In this document: piece after piece, positions 8,260 to 17,452 of the stretch
How positions within the stretch are numbered: position 1 is the first letter of the stretch
Layout: the number at the start of each line of letters is the position of its first letter
Translations under genes and position numbers: made by a program
The notes under the pieces: model-generated
Told to the model about the DNA's origin: nothing
Seen by the model: the letters and a program-made list of their open reading frames with translations, nothing else
Databases searched by the model: none
Assembly: GCA_023423655.1 (NCBI GenBank)
Contig: JAFAFE010000007.1
Location: 246,459 to 310,458 of the forward strand
Source: Pseudomonadota bacterium
GTDB taxonomy: Bacteria > Pseudomonadota > Alphaproteobacteria > Sphingomonadales > Sphingomonadaceae
Direction: 5' to 3'
DNA: 64,000 bases

Positions 8260-8952
8260 ATGTTGACCAAAAAGCAGCACGAGCTTTTATGCTTTATCAA
8301 TGACCGGCTGGAAGCAACCGGCATTTCGCCTTCGTTCGAAGAGATGAAGGAAGCTTTGGAGCTTAAATCCAAATCGGGGATTCACCGGCTTATCAGCGCA
8401 TTGGAAGAGCGCGGCTTTTTACGCCGTCTGCCCAACCGTGCGCGCGCACTTGAAATTTTGAAACTGCCCGAAGGGGTGGTTTCGGGAAAACCGTCCGGTG
8501 TTGCGCAGTTCGCGCCGCGCGCGGAGGCAAAGCCCGCTTTGTCCAAACCGCTGCCGATTGCGGCCAATGATGTGATCGAAATTCCGCTGCATGGCCGCAT
8601 TGCCGCCGGTGTGCCGATTGAAGCGATGGAAGGCGCGTCAATGCTCTCGGTTCCCGCCGCCTTGCTGGGGTCGGGCGAACATTATGCGCTCGAAGTCTCC
8701 GGCGATTCGATGATTGATGCAGGGATTTTGGATGGCGATTATGCGCTCATCCAGCGCGCCGAAACCGCGCGCGAGGGCGATATTGTGGTCGCATTGGTCG
8801 AAGATCAGGACGCCACACTTAAATATTTCCGCCGCGAAGGCGCGATGGTGCGGCTCGAGCCGGCCAATGCCGCCTATGAACCGCAACGCTATCCGGCCGA
8901 CCATGTGCGCATCCAAGGCCGTCTGGCGGGCTTGTTGCGGCGCTATCATTGA
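8260..8952 (+). CDS. lexA: SOS response repressor LexA
   Basis: LexA represses DNA-damage genes and cleaves itself when RecA filaments form. The product (230 residues from ATG 8260) has the N-terminal winged helix (MLTKKQHELLCFI; SGIHRLISALEERGF), the cleavage site Ala116-Gly117 (GRIAAGVPIEA), catalytic Ser150 (VSGDSMID) and Lys188 (ATLKYF). An upstream in-frame ATG at 8248 directly abuts the AAGG of the ribosome binding site, so 8260 is preferred. The SOS box at 8209-8223 supports autoregulation. A terminator hairpin follows at 9083. Confidence 0.96.
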   Translation: MLTKKQHELLCFINDRLEATGISPSFEEMKEALELKSKSGIHRLISALEERGFLRRLPNRARALEILKLPEGVVSGKPSGVAQFAPRAEAKPALSKPLPIAANDVIEIPLHGRIAAGVPIEAMEGASMLSVPAALLGSGEHYALEVSGDSMIDAGILDGDYALIQRAETAREGDIVVALVEDQDATLKYFRREGAMVRLEPANAAYEPQRYPADHVRIQGRLAGLLRRYH

Positions 8953-9082
8953 TAAACCTGCCGGTAGTCGCACCTTAGATAAGGGAGGCACGCCAGACAG
9001 CGGACCAGATAACGGAAGCGCGCCGGTCAGGGCATCCCCTCTTCCCTGACCTGCATATCAAGGCCCCCATACGCTTCCGTCC

Positions 9083-9119
9083 GGCGCGATTCCCCACCCG
9101 GAATCGCGCCTTTTCTTTA
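9083..9119 (+). terminator. Intrinsic terminator after lexA
   Basis: GGCGCGATTCC and GGAATCGCGCC make a perfect 11-bp stem with a 6-base loop, followed by TTTTCTTT. It ends lexA transcription and lies just before the converging comEC end. Confidence 0.85.
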
Positions 9120-9134
9120 TAGTTTTGGCTTGGC

Positions 9135-11387
9135 CTATAGTTCCGGCTCTGGCTGTGACTTGGGTTCCGTTTGTGGCTTCGACCCTTTGTGTGATTCCGC
9201 CTTGCTTTGAAGCCCCGCCTCTTTTTCCAGCACCGGTGTGCGCCATTGGCGGGGCGGAGCGACTGTGCGGGGATCGAGCCAAGGGTGTTGGCTCATGCCA
9301 TCACGCACGCTGCGCAGCGCGGGCGGATCGGACAGGCTGATCGCAAGGCCGCCGCTTTCGTTCAATTGGGGCCGGTCCAGCTTGAGCCAACGCGGTGTGC
9401 ATCCACGCGGCAGGCGGCGGTCGCTGATGACAATATCGACCGCACGGCACGCATTATTCAACAGCGGCACATCGACATGATGGTCGCTGCGGCTCGCCAA
9501 TATGGTCCAGCCTGTGGCCGCGCCGGTTTTTCTGCCCGCCATGCGCCACACGCAGAAGTCCGCGGTGCAGCGCGCACCGTCCATATCCTTGAACGCGGTA
9601 AGGTCGCCATCAAGCCCTGCACTTTCGGCGAGCATCGCGCGGCTATAATCGCCCGCACGCTCGCGCAGCATCGCAACCGTACCATCACTCCCGCGCGCCG
9701 CAATATGCCGCCCGTCGCCGCTGACCAGCAGATCCGGCACCGGCGCAATCCAAAGGCCGACTATTCCGGCGAGGAGCGGCACCAAACCCCAACGCCGCGT
9801 CTTGCTTTGCCACAGGAGCAGCCACAATCCGCCCGCCACTATGAGGCCAAAGGCGAGCGGCGGGACGTTGGGGAGCATCGACACCGCGCCCGGCATCGCG
9901 GCGACATGGTGCGCGAGCACGAGCAACAGCTCCAACGCTTTGCCCGCCAGCCACCAGAAGGGTGCGCCCAATCCCGCCACATCGAACAATAAGGCGAGCG
10001 CCTCCAACGGCATCACGACAAAGGTGGTGAGCGGGATCGCGACCATATTGGCGAAGGCGCCATAAAGCCCTGCTTTGTGGAAATGGACGAGCGAAATCGG
10101 GATGAGCGCAAGTTCGACCACCAATCCGGTGAGCAAAAGCGCCATAAATCCGCGCAGCATCCGCCGCCCCCAATCCTCCTCGCGCCGCGCGAACCAGTGT
10201 TCGGCAAAGCGGCTCTGGTGCAAGGCGACAATTGCGGTGACGGCGGCAAAGCTTAACTGGAAACTCGGGCCGACCAAGGCTTCGGGCCAGAAGATCAACA
10301 CAACCAGCGCGCCGGTCGCGACCAACCGCAAGGTCATCGCCTCGCGCCCTAACGCAAAGCCGCCCAGCACCAGTAACGCGGCGATACAGGAGCGCACCGT
10401 CGGCACCTCCGCACCCGTCAGCAGCGTATAACCGATACCGGCGAGCGCCCCGCCGCCTGCCGCCATTAATGGCACATTCCAGCGCAACGCGATGCGCGGG
10501 CTTAACGCCAATAATTTGAGCAACAGCAGCATTGCCGCGCCGACAACTGCCGTGACATGGAGGCCGCTGATCGACAATAAATGCGCAAGGCCGCTGCGGC
10601 GCATCGCGTCGGCATCGGCTTCGCTGATTGCGCCTTGGTCGCCGGTGGCGAGTGCCGCCGCAATCGCGCCCGCGCCGCCGTCAAGACGGCTGTGGATATG
10701 CGCGGACAGGCGTTGCCGGAGCGCACCTTCGCCCTTGCCCGGCTTTGCGATAAGCACAGGCCCAAGCGCAGTGCCGGTCGCGCCGATGCCATCAAACCAT
10801 GCGCGTCTTGCAAAATCATAGCCGCCGGGAAGCGCCGGATGCTGCGGCGGCATAAGCCGCGCTTTCATCGTCACGACAGCCCCCGCGCCCAAGCCGAAGG
10901 GCGCATCTTTCTCGCGGATATTGACGCGGAAACGTGGCGGCAAGTCGGGGCGGGCGAGCGGCGTCACCACCACCCGCACCCGTTCGCGCGCGGCCAATAT
11001 ATCGACACGCTCGACCTTGGCGGAAAAGCTTGTCACCACGGGACGTTCCAGCACCGGCGCTGCCACCCACGCGCTTTTGCCCCAGATGAGGCCGCATCCG
11101 CCCGCCAGCAACAGCCCGCCAACCAGCAACGCCCTACCCCAGCGCGCGCCCTGCCCTGCCAGCGCGCCAAAGGCCGCGAGGCCGCACGCGACCAGCATAA
11201 AGCCCGCCCACATTGCGGGGTTGGGGAGCAGGAACCATGCGGCAATCCCTCCGCCCAGCATTACCGGCGCCCATAATCCGGTCTGGTCGCGCTCTGCCTC
11301 CAGCCAGCTTTCCACCCAAGTCGCCACAGAAAAATGCCGCAATGCAGCAACGGGTGAAATGCCCGTTTGAAGCGACTGCGAGGCCAT
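9135..11387 (-). CDS. comEC: ComEC/Rec2-family DNA uptake channel
   Basis: ComEC forms the inner-membrane channel through which single-stranded DNA enters the cytoplasm during natural transformation. The 750-residue product has N-terminal membrane helices, an OB-like periplasmic DUF4131 region (about 100-200), and the competence core with HLLSISGLHVTAV near residue 270 followed by many helices. The C-terminal region (about 560-750) sits where many homologues have a metallo-beta-lactamase domain, but no HxHxDH metal-binding motif is visible; it keeps a SDRRLPRGC segment. It is divergent from gltX, with only about 60 bases between the two starts. Confidence 0.9.
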   Translation of the reverse strand: MASQSLQTGISPVAALRHFSVATWVESWLEAERDQTGLWAPVMLGGGIAAWFLLPNPAMWAGFMLVACGLAAFGALAGQGARWGRALLVGGLLLAGGCGLIWGKSAWVAAPVLERPVVTSFSAKVERVDILAARERVRVVVTPLARPDLPPRFRVNIREKDAPFGLGAGAVVTMKARLMPPQHPALPGGYDFARRAWFDGIGATGTALGPVLIAKPGKGEGALRQRLSAHIHSRLDGGAGAIAAALATGDQGAISEADADAMRRSGLAHLLSISGLHVTAVVGAAMLLLLKLLALSPRIALRWNVPLMAAGGGALAGIGYTLLTGAEVPTVRSCIAALLVLGGFALGREAMTLRLVATGALVVLIFWPEALVGPSFQLSFAAVTAIVALHQSRFAEHWFARREEDWGRRMLRGFMALLLTGLVVELALIPISLVHFHKAGLYGAFANMVAIPLTTFVVMPLEALALLFDVAGLGAPFWWLAGKALELLLVLAHHVAAMPGAVSMLPNVPPLAFGLIVAGGLWLLLWQSKTRRWGLVPLLAGIVGLWIAPVPDLLVSGDGRHIAARGSDGTVAMLRERAGDYSRAMLAESAGLDGDLTAFKDMDGARCTADFCVWRMAGRKTGAATGWTILASRSDHHVDVPLLNNACRAVDIVISDRRLPRGCTPRWLKLDRPQLNESGGLAISLSDPPALRSVRDGMSQHPWLDPRTVAPPRQWRTPVLEKEAGLQSKAESHKGSKPQTEPKSQPEPEL

Positions 11388-11445
11388 GCTAGGGGCGTGC
11401 CGACTCTTTACTTTTCATGGCCTTGCTTTTTGGGAGAATTGGTGC

Positions 11446-12867
11446 GTGGACGCAACCGCCCGTAACAAGAATGTCGTTACCCGTTTTGCCCCGTCGCCGA
11501 CGGGCTTTCTGCATATTGGCGGCGCGCGCACAGCGTTGTTCAACTGGCTCTATGCGCGCCATCATGGCGGCAAATTCCTGCTGCGTATCGAAGATACCGA
11601 CCGCGAACGCTCGACCGATTCCGCGATTGACGCGATTTTGGACGGGATGCAATGGCTTGACCTCGATTGGGATGGCGAGGCGGTCTATCAATTCGCGCGC
11701 GCCGAGCGCCATGCCGAAGTTGCCAACAGCCTCATCGCCAATGGCCATGCCTATCATTGCTATCTGACGCAGGATGAGCTTGCCGCGATGCGCGCCAAAG
11801 CGCAGGAGGAACGCCGCCCGTTCCGCGTCGAAAGCCCTTGGCGTGACCGCGATCCGTCCGCGGCGCCCGCAGGCCAAAAAGGCGTTGTCCGCCTCAAAGC
11901 CCCGCGCGATGGCGCGACCACCATCCAGGACAAGGTGCAGGGCGAAGTCACCGTCCAGAACGCCGAAATTGACGATTTCGTGCTGCTGCGCTCGGACGGC
12001 ACGCCGACCTATATGCTCTCGGTCGTGGTCGACGATCATGATATGGGCGTGACCCACATCATTCGCGGCGATGACCATTTGAACAATGCGTTCCGCCAGT
12101 TGGCGCTGATCCGCGCGATGGGCTGGGACGAGCCGGTCTATGCCCATGTCCCGCTGATCCACGGCAGCGACGGCGCGAAACTGTCCAAGCGCCACGGCGC
12201 GCTGGGTGTTGATGCCTATCGCGACGAGCTTGGCTATCTCCCCGAAGCGATCAACAATTATCTGTTGCGCTTGGGCTGGGGGCATGGCGATGACGAAATT
12301 ATCAGCCGCGAACAGGCTGTTGAATGGTTCGATCTCGACAATGTCGGCCGCTCGCCCTCGCGCTTCGATTTCAAAAAGCTCGAAAATCTGAACGGCCATT
12401 ACATCCGCGAAGCCGATAATGCACGGCTTGCCGAACTTGTGCGCCAGCGCATCGAAGCGACGCTAGGGCATCCGCTAGATGAGGCGCAACAAGCAACGCT
12501 TGCCACCGCGATGGAATCCCTCAAGCCCCGCGCCAAAACGCTTATAGAAATTGCGGACGGCGCGCTCTTTTTGTTCAAAAAAGCGCCGCTGGAGATGGAC
12601 GAAAAGGCTTCGGCTCTGCTAGACGATAATGCACGCGGCCTGATCGGCCAGGTCGAAGCGCTTCTGTCGGGTCTTTCAGACTGGACATTGGAATCGCTCG
12701 ATACAGCGGTCAGACAGGTTGCAGAGGATGCCGGACTGGGTCTTGGCAAGGTCGCCCAACCGTTGCGCGCCGCGCTTACGGGAACGACGACATCGCCGGG
12801 AATTTTCGACGTTCTCTTCCTCCTCGGGAAAGAAGAAGCCATAAAACGTCTGCAGACAGCAAGCTGA
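11446..12867 (+). CDS. gltX: Glutamyl-tRNA synthetase
   Basis: GltX charges tRNA-Glu. The class I signature HIGG is at residues 23-26 after the RFAPSPTG motif, and the KMSKS-type loop reads KLSKRHG. The anticodon-binding C-terminal domain completes a normal-length protein of about 473 residues. The GTG at 11446 is chosen because GGGAGA lies eight bases upstream and the open ATG at 11386 would overlap the comEC start and add unrelated residues. It is followed by gltA after about 50 bases on the same strand. Confidence 0.95.
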   Translation: MDATARNKNVVTRFAPSPTGFLHIGGARTALFNWLYARHHGGKFLLRIEDTDRERSTDSAIDAILDGMQWLDLDWDGEAVYQFARAERHAEVANSLIANGHAYHCYLTQDELAAMRAKAQEERRPFRVESPWRDRDPSAAPAGQKGVVRLKAPRDGATTIQDKVQGEVTVQNAEIDDFVLLRSDGTPTYMLSVVVDDHDMGVTHIIRGDDHLNNAFRQLALIRAMGWDEPVYAHVPLIHGSDGAKLSKRHGALGVDAYRDELGYLPEAINNYLLRLGWGHGDDEIISREQAVEWFDLDNVGRSPSRFDFKKLENLNGHYIREADNARLAELVRQRIEATLGHPLDEAQQATLATAMESLKPRAKTLIEIADGALFLFKKAPLEMDEKASALLDDNARGLIGQVEALLSGLSDWTLESLDTAVRQVAEDAGLGLGKVAQPLRAALTGTTTSPGIFDVLFLLGKEEAIKRLQTAS

Positions 12868-12916
12868 AACGCCCGCTGCGGACACCCGATACGACGATAG
12901 AATCAAGGAGACTTAC

Positions 12917-14206
12917 ATGTCCAACAAGAGCGCGAAGCTGGAAGTCGCGGATAAAAATTTCGACTTCCCTGTGCTGGAAGGCACGCTCGGTCCGGATGTT
13001 ATCGACATCCGCAAGCTCTATGGCCAGACCGGCCGGTTCACTTATGACCCCGGTTTTACATCGACGGCAGCCTGCGAATCCGCGCTGACCTATATTGACG
13101 GTGAAGAAGGCGTTTTGCTCCACCGTGGTTATCCCATCGGCCAGCTCGCCGAAAAATCAAGCTTCATGGAAGTGAGCTATCTGCTCCTCAACGGCGAATT
13201 GCCGTCCAAGACCGAGCTTGACGATTTCACCTACACCATTTCGCGCCACACCATGTTGCACGAACAGCTTGCCACCTTCTATCGCGGCTTCCGTCGCGAC
13301 GCGCACCCTATGGCAGTAATGTGCGGCGTGGTCGGCGCTTTGTCGGCTTTCTATCATGATTCGACCGACATTACCGATCCCGAACAGCGGAAGATTGCCT
13401 CGCACCGCCTGATCGCCAAAATGCCGACCATTGCGGCTATGGCGTATAAATATACGGTCGGTCAGCCGTTCATGTATCCGGATAATAATCTCAGTTATAC
13501 GGGCAATTTCCTCAAAATGACGTTCGGCGTTCCGGCGGAACAATATGAAGTGCATCCCGCGATTGAAAAAGCGATGGACCGCATTTTCATCCTCCATGCC
13601 GACCATGAACAGAATGCTTCAACCTCGACCGTGCGTTTGGCCGGTTCGTCGGGCGCCAATCCCTTTGCGTGTATCGCTGCGGGCATTGCCTGCCTGTGGG
13701 GCCCCGCGCATGGCGGCGCGAATGAAGCGGCGCTCAATATGCTGCGCGAAATCGGCACGCCCGACCAGATCCCGCATTATATCGAGCGCGCCAAGGACAA
13801 GAATGATCCGTTCCGCCTGATGGGCTTTGGCCACCGCGTCTATAAAAATTACGACCCGCGTGCGACCGTGATGCAGGAAACCGTGCGCGAAGTGTTCGAT
13901 GCGCTTAAGGTCAACGACCCGGTGTTCGAAGTCGCGTTGCAGCTTGAAGAAATGGCGCTCAACGATCCTTATTTCATCGAAAAGAAGTTGTTCCCCAACG
14001 TCGATTTCTATTCGGGCGTGATTTTGTCCGCCATCGGATTCCCGACCACCATGTTCACCGTGCTGTTCGCGCTCGCGCGCACTGTCGGCTGGGTGGCGCA
14101 ATGGAATGAAATGATTTCGGACCCCGAGCAGAAAATCGGCCGCCCGCGCCAGCTTTACACCGGTCCCACCGAGCGCAACTATGTGCCGATGGCTGATCGC
14201 AAATAA
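12917..14206 (+). CDS. gltA: Citrate synthase
   Basis: GltA condenses acetyl-CoA and oxaloacetate to citrate, the entry step of the TCA cycle. The 429-residue product matches the hexameric type II enzymes of Gram-negative bacteria, with the active-site segments LWGPAHGGANEA and GFGHRVYKNYDPRA. The ATG has AAGGAG upstream. A T-rich terminator follows, so this is the end of the gltX-gltA unit. Confidence 0.97.
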   Translation: MSNKSAKLEVADKNFDFPVLEGTLGPDVIDIRKLYGQTGRFTYDPGFTSTAACESALTYIDGEEGVLLHRGYPIGQLAEKSSFMEVSYLLLNGELPSKTELDDFTYTISRHTMLHEQLATFYRGFRRDAHPMAVMCGVVGALSAFYHDSTDITDPEQRKIASHRLIAKMPTIAAMAYKYTVGQPFMYPDNNLSYTGNFLKMTFGVPAEQYEVHPAIEKAMDRIFILHADHEQNASTSTVRLAGSSGANPFACIAAGIACLWGPAHGGANEAALNMLREIGTPDQIPHYIERAKDKNDPFRLMGFGHRVYKNYDPRATVMQETVREVFDALKVNDPVFEVALQLEEMALNDPYFIEKKLFPNVDFYSGVILSAIGFPTTMFTVLFALARTVGWVAQWNEMISDPEQKIGRPRQLYTGPTERNYVPMADRK

Positions 14207-14232
14207 GCGTAGGCGATAGCGATACAGACAAG

Positions 14233-14263
14233 GGACCCCTGCTTTTGCGGGGGTTCTTTTTTT
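14233..14263 (+). terminator. Intrinsic terminator after gltA
   Basis: ACCCCTGC and GCGGGGGT pair around TTTT (one G-T pair), flanked by two more possible pairs, then seven T residues. It lies 27 bases after the gltA stop and before the converging kinase-like gene. Confidence 0.85.
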
Positions 14264-14276
14264 CTGGAAAACGCGC

Positions 14277-15809
14277 TTATTCTTTGCCGGGAAGGGTGAG
14301 CGAGAAGCGCGCGCCCTGCCCCGGCGCGCTGTCGATCATGATGTCGCCATCCATCGCGCGCGCAAGGCGACGGGCGATATAAAGGCCAAGCCCCGATCCA
14401 CCATGATCGTCGCGCCCTAACCGTTCGAATTTTTCAAAAATCTTGCCTTGCTCGTCGGCAGAAATGCCGCGGCCCTGGTCGGCGACGGTAATCATCGCGC
14501 GGCCATCCTTATGTTCGGCGCGGATCCAGATTTGCGAGCCTTCGGGCGAATAACGGATCGCATTGCCGACCAGATTGATGAGGATTTGCAACACGCGGCG
14601 GAATTCGCCGGTCGCCATCACGCTTTCGTCCATATCGGGCGCGTCGATGCGGATGTTCTTTTCCCGCGCTTTCATCGCGAGCAGGCCGGCGGTGCGTCGC
14701 CCCATATCGGCCAAGTCCACATCTTCGCGCGCGGGACAGAAATCGGGCCGCTCGATTGCCTGCAAATCGGCAAGATCGTCGATCAGCCCCATAAGATGAC
14801 GACCGGCGGCGGCAATATCGGACGCATAATCGGCATAATCCTGCCGGATCGGTCCTTCCAGCTTGCCGGAAATAGTTTCGGCATTGGCGATAATGCGGCC
14901 CAACGGGCGGCGCAACGCCCCGTCAATCCGCCGCGAAAAATCCCCGACGCGCGAGCCGAAGCCCAAAAGGCTGCTCGAATCTTCATTGTCCGGCGCGGAA
15001 TCGCCCGCCTCCCCGTCCGGCACGATGTCGGTCAGCATCAATTCGTCATCATCGTCGCCCGTCCCCGGATTATCACCCGCAACAGACGCGACTTCTGACG
15101 CGACGGCTTGTTCGGCGCGCACATTGTCCGGCGCGGCTTCGACGGCTGCTGCCGCTGTTCCCGCATAGCCTGCAAATTGTCCGCGGCTGTCCGTCACCGG
15201 CATCCCTTCAAGCTGGACGATACGGTCCTCGTCCAGCACGGCCTTGACCGACTGCGCTGCAAAACCCTGCTGGCCCGCCAATGCGGTGAGCAGCGGGAAT
15301 TGGCCATTTTCATCGGGTTGAAGCTTGAAACATTCCGACAAGGAACGCCCTAGCCACCGGCCCAATGTCGTATCTTCCTGTCCATCGGCAAGCACAAGCC
15401 GCGTCATCCGCAACTGCGCGTTGCAGCTCCATTGCCAGCTTTTCTGCGGCACCAAAACGGTCGCAAGCGTGAGCGGCGGGGTCGCGGCAATGGCGGCGTC
15501 GCTGCGGAACACGCGCCCTGCCCGCTCGGTTTCTGTCCAATCGACAATTTCAAGCGACGCGCCGCTATCATGCGGCACCACCCGCACCCACATCGAAATA
15601 TCGCAATCATCATCGCCCGCCAGCACCGGGCGGCTGATCGGTGTGCCGAGCCGGATCGCCAATTTGGTGAGCCGCGCAAGCTGCGGAATGACAAGCGGGC
15701 CGTCGGCAATGCCGCCTGCCCTTGCTTGCAAGCCGACCAGCGCCGCATCGCCGCGCATTAGCCGCGCATGGCTATCGACTTCGGCGCGGATGACGGTTTG
15801 CGCCATCAT
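14277..15809 (-). CDS. Histidine-kinase-like protein lacking the phosphoacceptor histidine
   Basis: The 510-residue protein ends in a good HATPase domain: N-box NLVGNAIRYSPEG (about 412-424), DQGRGI (444-449) and GGSGLGL (470-476). Upstream is a two-helix dimerisation region laid out like HisKA, but where kinases have SHELRTPL it reads DGALRRPL (296-303), so glycine 297 replaces the histidine. No transmembrane segment is visible; residues 1-220 hold a cytoplasmic sensor-like region and about 230-280 a very acidic linker. It may bind ATP but autophosphorylation at the usual site is excluded. Possible roles are a pseudokinase, a dimer partner of another kinase or a phosphatase. No response regulator gene is adjacent. 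Confidence 0.85.
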   Translation of the reverse strand: MMAQTVIRAEVDSHARLMRGDAALVGLQARAGGIADGPLVIPQLARLTKLAIRLGTPISRPVLAGDDDCDISMWVRVVPHDSGASLEIVDWTETERAGRVFRSDAAIAATPPLTLATVLVPQKSWQWSCNAQLRMTRLVLADGQEDTTLGRWLGRSLSECFKLQPDENGQFPLLTALAGQQGFAAQSVKAVLDEDRIVQLEGMPVTDSRGQFAGYAGTAAAAVEAAPDNVRAEQAVASEVASVAGDNPGTGDDDDELMLTDIVPDGEAGDSAPDNEDSSSLLGFGSRVGDFSRRIDGALRRPLGRIIANAETISGKLEGPIRQDYADYASDIAAAGRHLMGLIDDLADLQAIERPDFCPAREDVDLADMGRRTAGLLAMKAREKNIRIDAPDMDESVMATGEFRRVLQILINLVGNAIRYSPEGSQIWIRAEHKDGRAMITVADQGRGISADEQGKIFEKFERLGRDDHGGSGLGLYIARRLARAMDGDIMIDSAPGQGARFSLTLPGKE

Positions 15810-16010
15810 CGTGCGATGCTCCGGCCATCAGTGTTCCTTCCGTAAACGCACAAGGTGCGCACGGCGAGATGCGGTCGAAATTCCGCGCCAGAACAAGGCT
15901 TCTTCATCATCAGCTTCATGCGGTAGCGAAATAAGGTTAATTTGCTCTAAACCGGTTGGCGATGTTTTACATCATGGCTGCGCCAAGGGCGCGCAAGTGC
16001 TGCGCGCCTA

Positions 16011-17231
16011 TTATGGCTTTGCAATCAGCCGCTTCACCCACCACATTATCGCGGCCAAGCCGATCAGCAATGTGGCGGGAAGCGCGAATAAAGACGCGCC
16101 CGCAGCAGCAGCAATCGCGCTTGCCAGCAGGAAGATTTCGCCATCAGGCAGCAGCGCGGAGGAGGGCTTGCCTTCCTCGTCCGTGGCGAGGTGGCCCAGA
16201 AGGCGGGACAGTATCAGCGTCAATGTGAGCGATAGCGCGACCGCCGCGAGCATCGCGCCCGACAGGCTGAACCCTTGCCAGGGCACCAGTGCCGCGCCTG
16301 CGGCAACCAGCGGGAGGGCCATGAGGAGCGCATCAAAGGCTTGGGACAGGCGCTTTTCCGCGTTGCCGCTGCGTTTCAAAGTCATCTGGAAACGCGCGAG
16401 GGCCGCCGCCATTGCGCCCGCTATGCCGGTGAGCGCGCCAGCCAGCGGCGTGTCCATTGCGGTGAGCAACAGACAGGCGAGGAGGAGGATTATGCCGCCC
16501 CCCATCACCGCGCCGCTGGGCAATTGCTGGCGCAGCAAGGCTGGCCCGACAAGCCGCGCGAGAGGCGCAAATATCAGGCTTTGCCCCATGCCGCCGCCCG
16601 CAAAATCGACATTTTGCAGCAAGCGGCTTTCAATCGCGGCGGCCTGCTGTCTGTCGCCCACCAGCGCGATTTCGCCACGTTCGAACAGGCCGGGATCGCA
16701 GGGCATCCGCCGCGCGCCCGCCTGCACTGCCGCGCGCACCAGCGTTGATCCGGGCTCCCAATCTTCGGGCAAATCGACATGGTCGGCGAGTAGGCGATAG
16801 GGCAATATCGCCAGTCCCGCCCAGCGCGCGCCCGCATCAATCCGTTCAAAGCCGATGCTTGTCTGGTTGTCCGGTGCGACCAGCAAGGTCGGGGCGGGCG
16901 CGGCGCTGATTGCGCGATACTGGCCGGGCGCAGCGTGGAGCGCGTCACCGACGAGCAGCAACCGGTCTTCGGGTGCCATGCGTGCGACCACTTCGGCAAG
17001 CGAGCGCACCGCGAGTGTCTCGACCCCGCGCGCATTGATGCGGTCGATGACCGCCATGACCGGCTGCGGCAAATTGCTCACTAGGATGAAGATATGCTGC
17101 GCGCCCGCAGCTATTGCGCGCTCGGCCTGTCGTTCGAGCAGCGGCACGCCTGCCACCGGCAAAGCGGCGCGCAACTGCCCTTCGTCCCCGTCCACCCGTT
17201 CGCTCGCGATAATCAGTGCAACCAGTGCCAT
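16011..17231 (-). CDS. Degenerate nucleotidyltransferase domain fused to a membrane domain
   Basis: The first 220 or so residues of this 406-residue protein follow the nucleotidyltransferase (GT-A) layout, with LPVAGVPLLERQAERAIAAG near residues 24-43 and a LLLVGDAL strand that could hold the metal Asp. The usual glycine-rich GxGTR loop is replaced by ASERVDGDEGQ. About residues 230-406 are four to six hydrophobic helices. The LARFQ...KRLSQAFDALL segment recalls, weakly, the CDP-alcohol phosphotransferase motif but lacks most of its aspartates. The layout resembles inositol-phosphate cytidylyltransferase/transferase fusions of phospholipid synthesis, yet key residues of both halves are missing. 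The function is unknown. Confidence 0.6.
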   Translation of the reverse strand: MALVALIIASERVDGDEGQLRAALPVAGVPLLERQAERAIAAGAQHIFILVSNLPQPVMAVIDRINARGVETLAVRSLAEVVARMAPEDRLLLVGDALHAAPGQYRAISAAPAPTLLVAPDNQTSIGFERIDAGARWAGLAILPYRLLADHVDLPEDWEPGSTLVRAAVQAGARRMPCDPGLFERGEIALVGDRQQAAAIESRLLQNVDFAGGGMGQSLIFAPLARLVGPALLRQQLPSGAVMGGGIILLLACLLLTAMDTPLAGALTGIAGAMAAALARFQMTLKRSGNAEKRLSQAFDALLMALPLVAAGAALVPWQGFSLSGAMLAAVALSLTLTLILSRLLGHLATDEEGKPSSALLPDGEIFLLASAIAAAAGASLFALPATLLIGLAAIMWWVKRLIAKP

Positions 17232-17452
17232 GCGTTTTTGATAAGACTTTCTGTCCGATAGGCCAAGAGCGGAGCGCCATCACGGACAGCCAAAACCAGC
17301 CCCCGCGACGCCCGCCCCTTTATGTAGGCAAAAGCGCGGCGATTTGCAGGGGGATTTGCCGAAAGGACCGCAATAATATCGACGGGACTATTTTTGAAAG
17401 GTTTAGCCGAACCGCTTTGACGCTGCGCCATGCGCCGCCTATGGCTCCCTCC

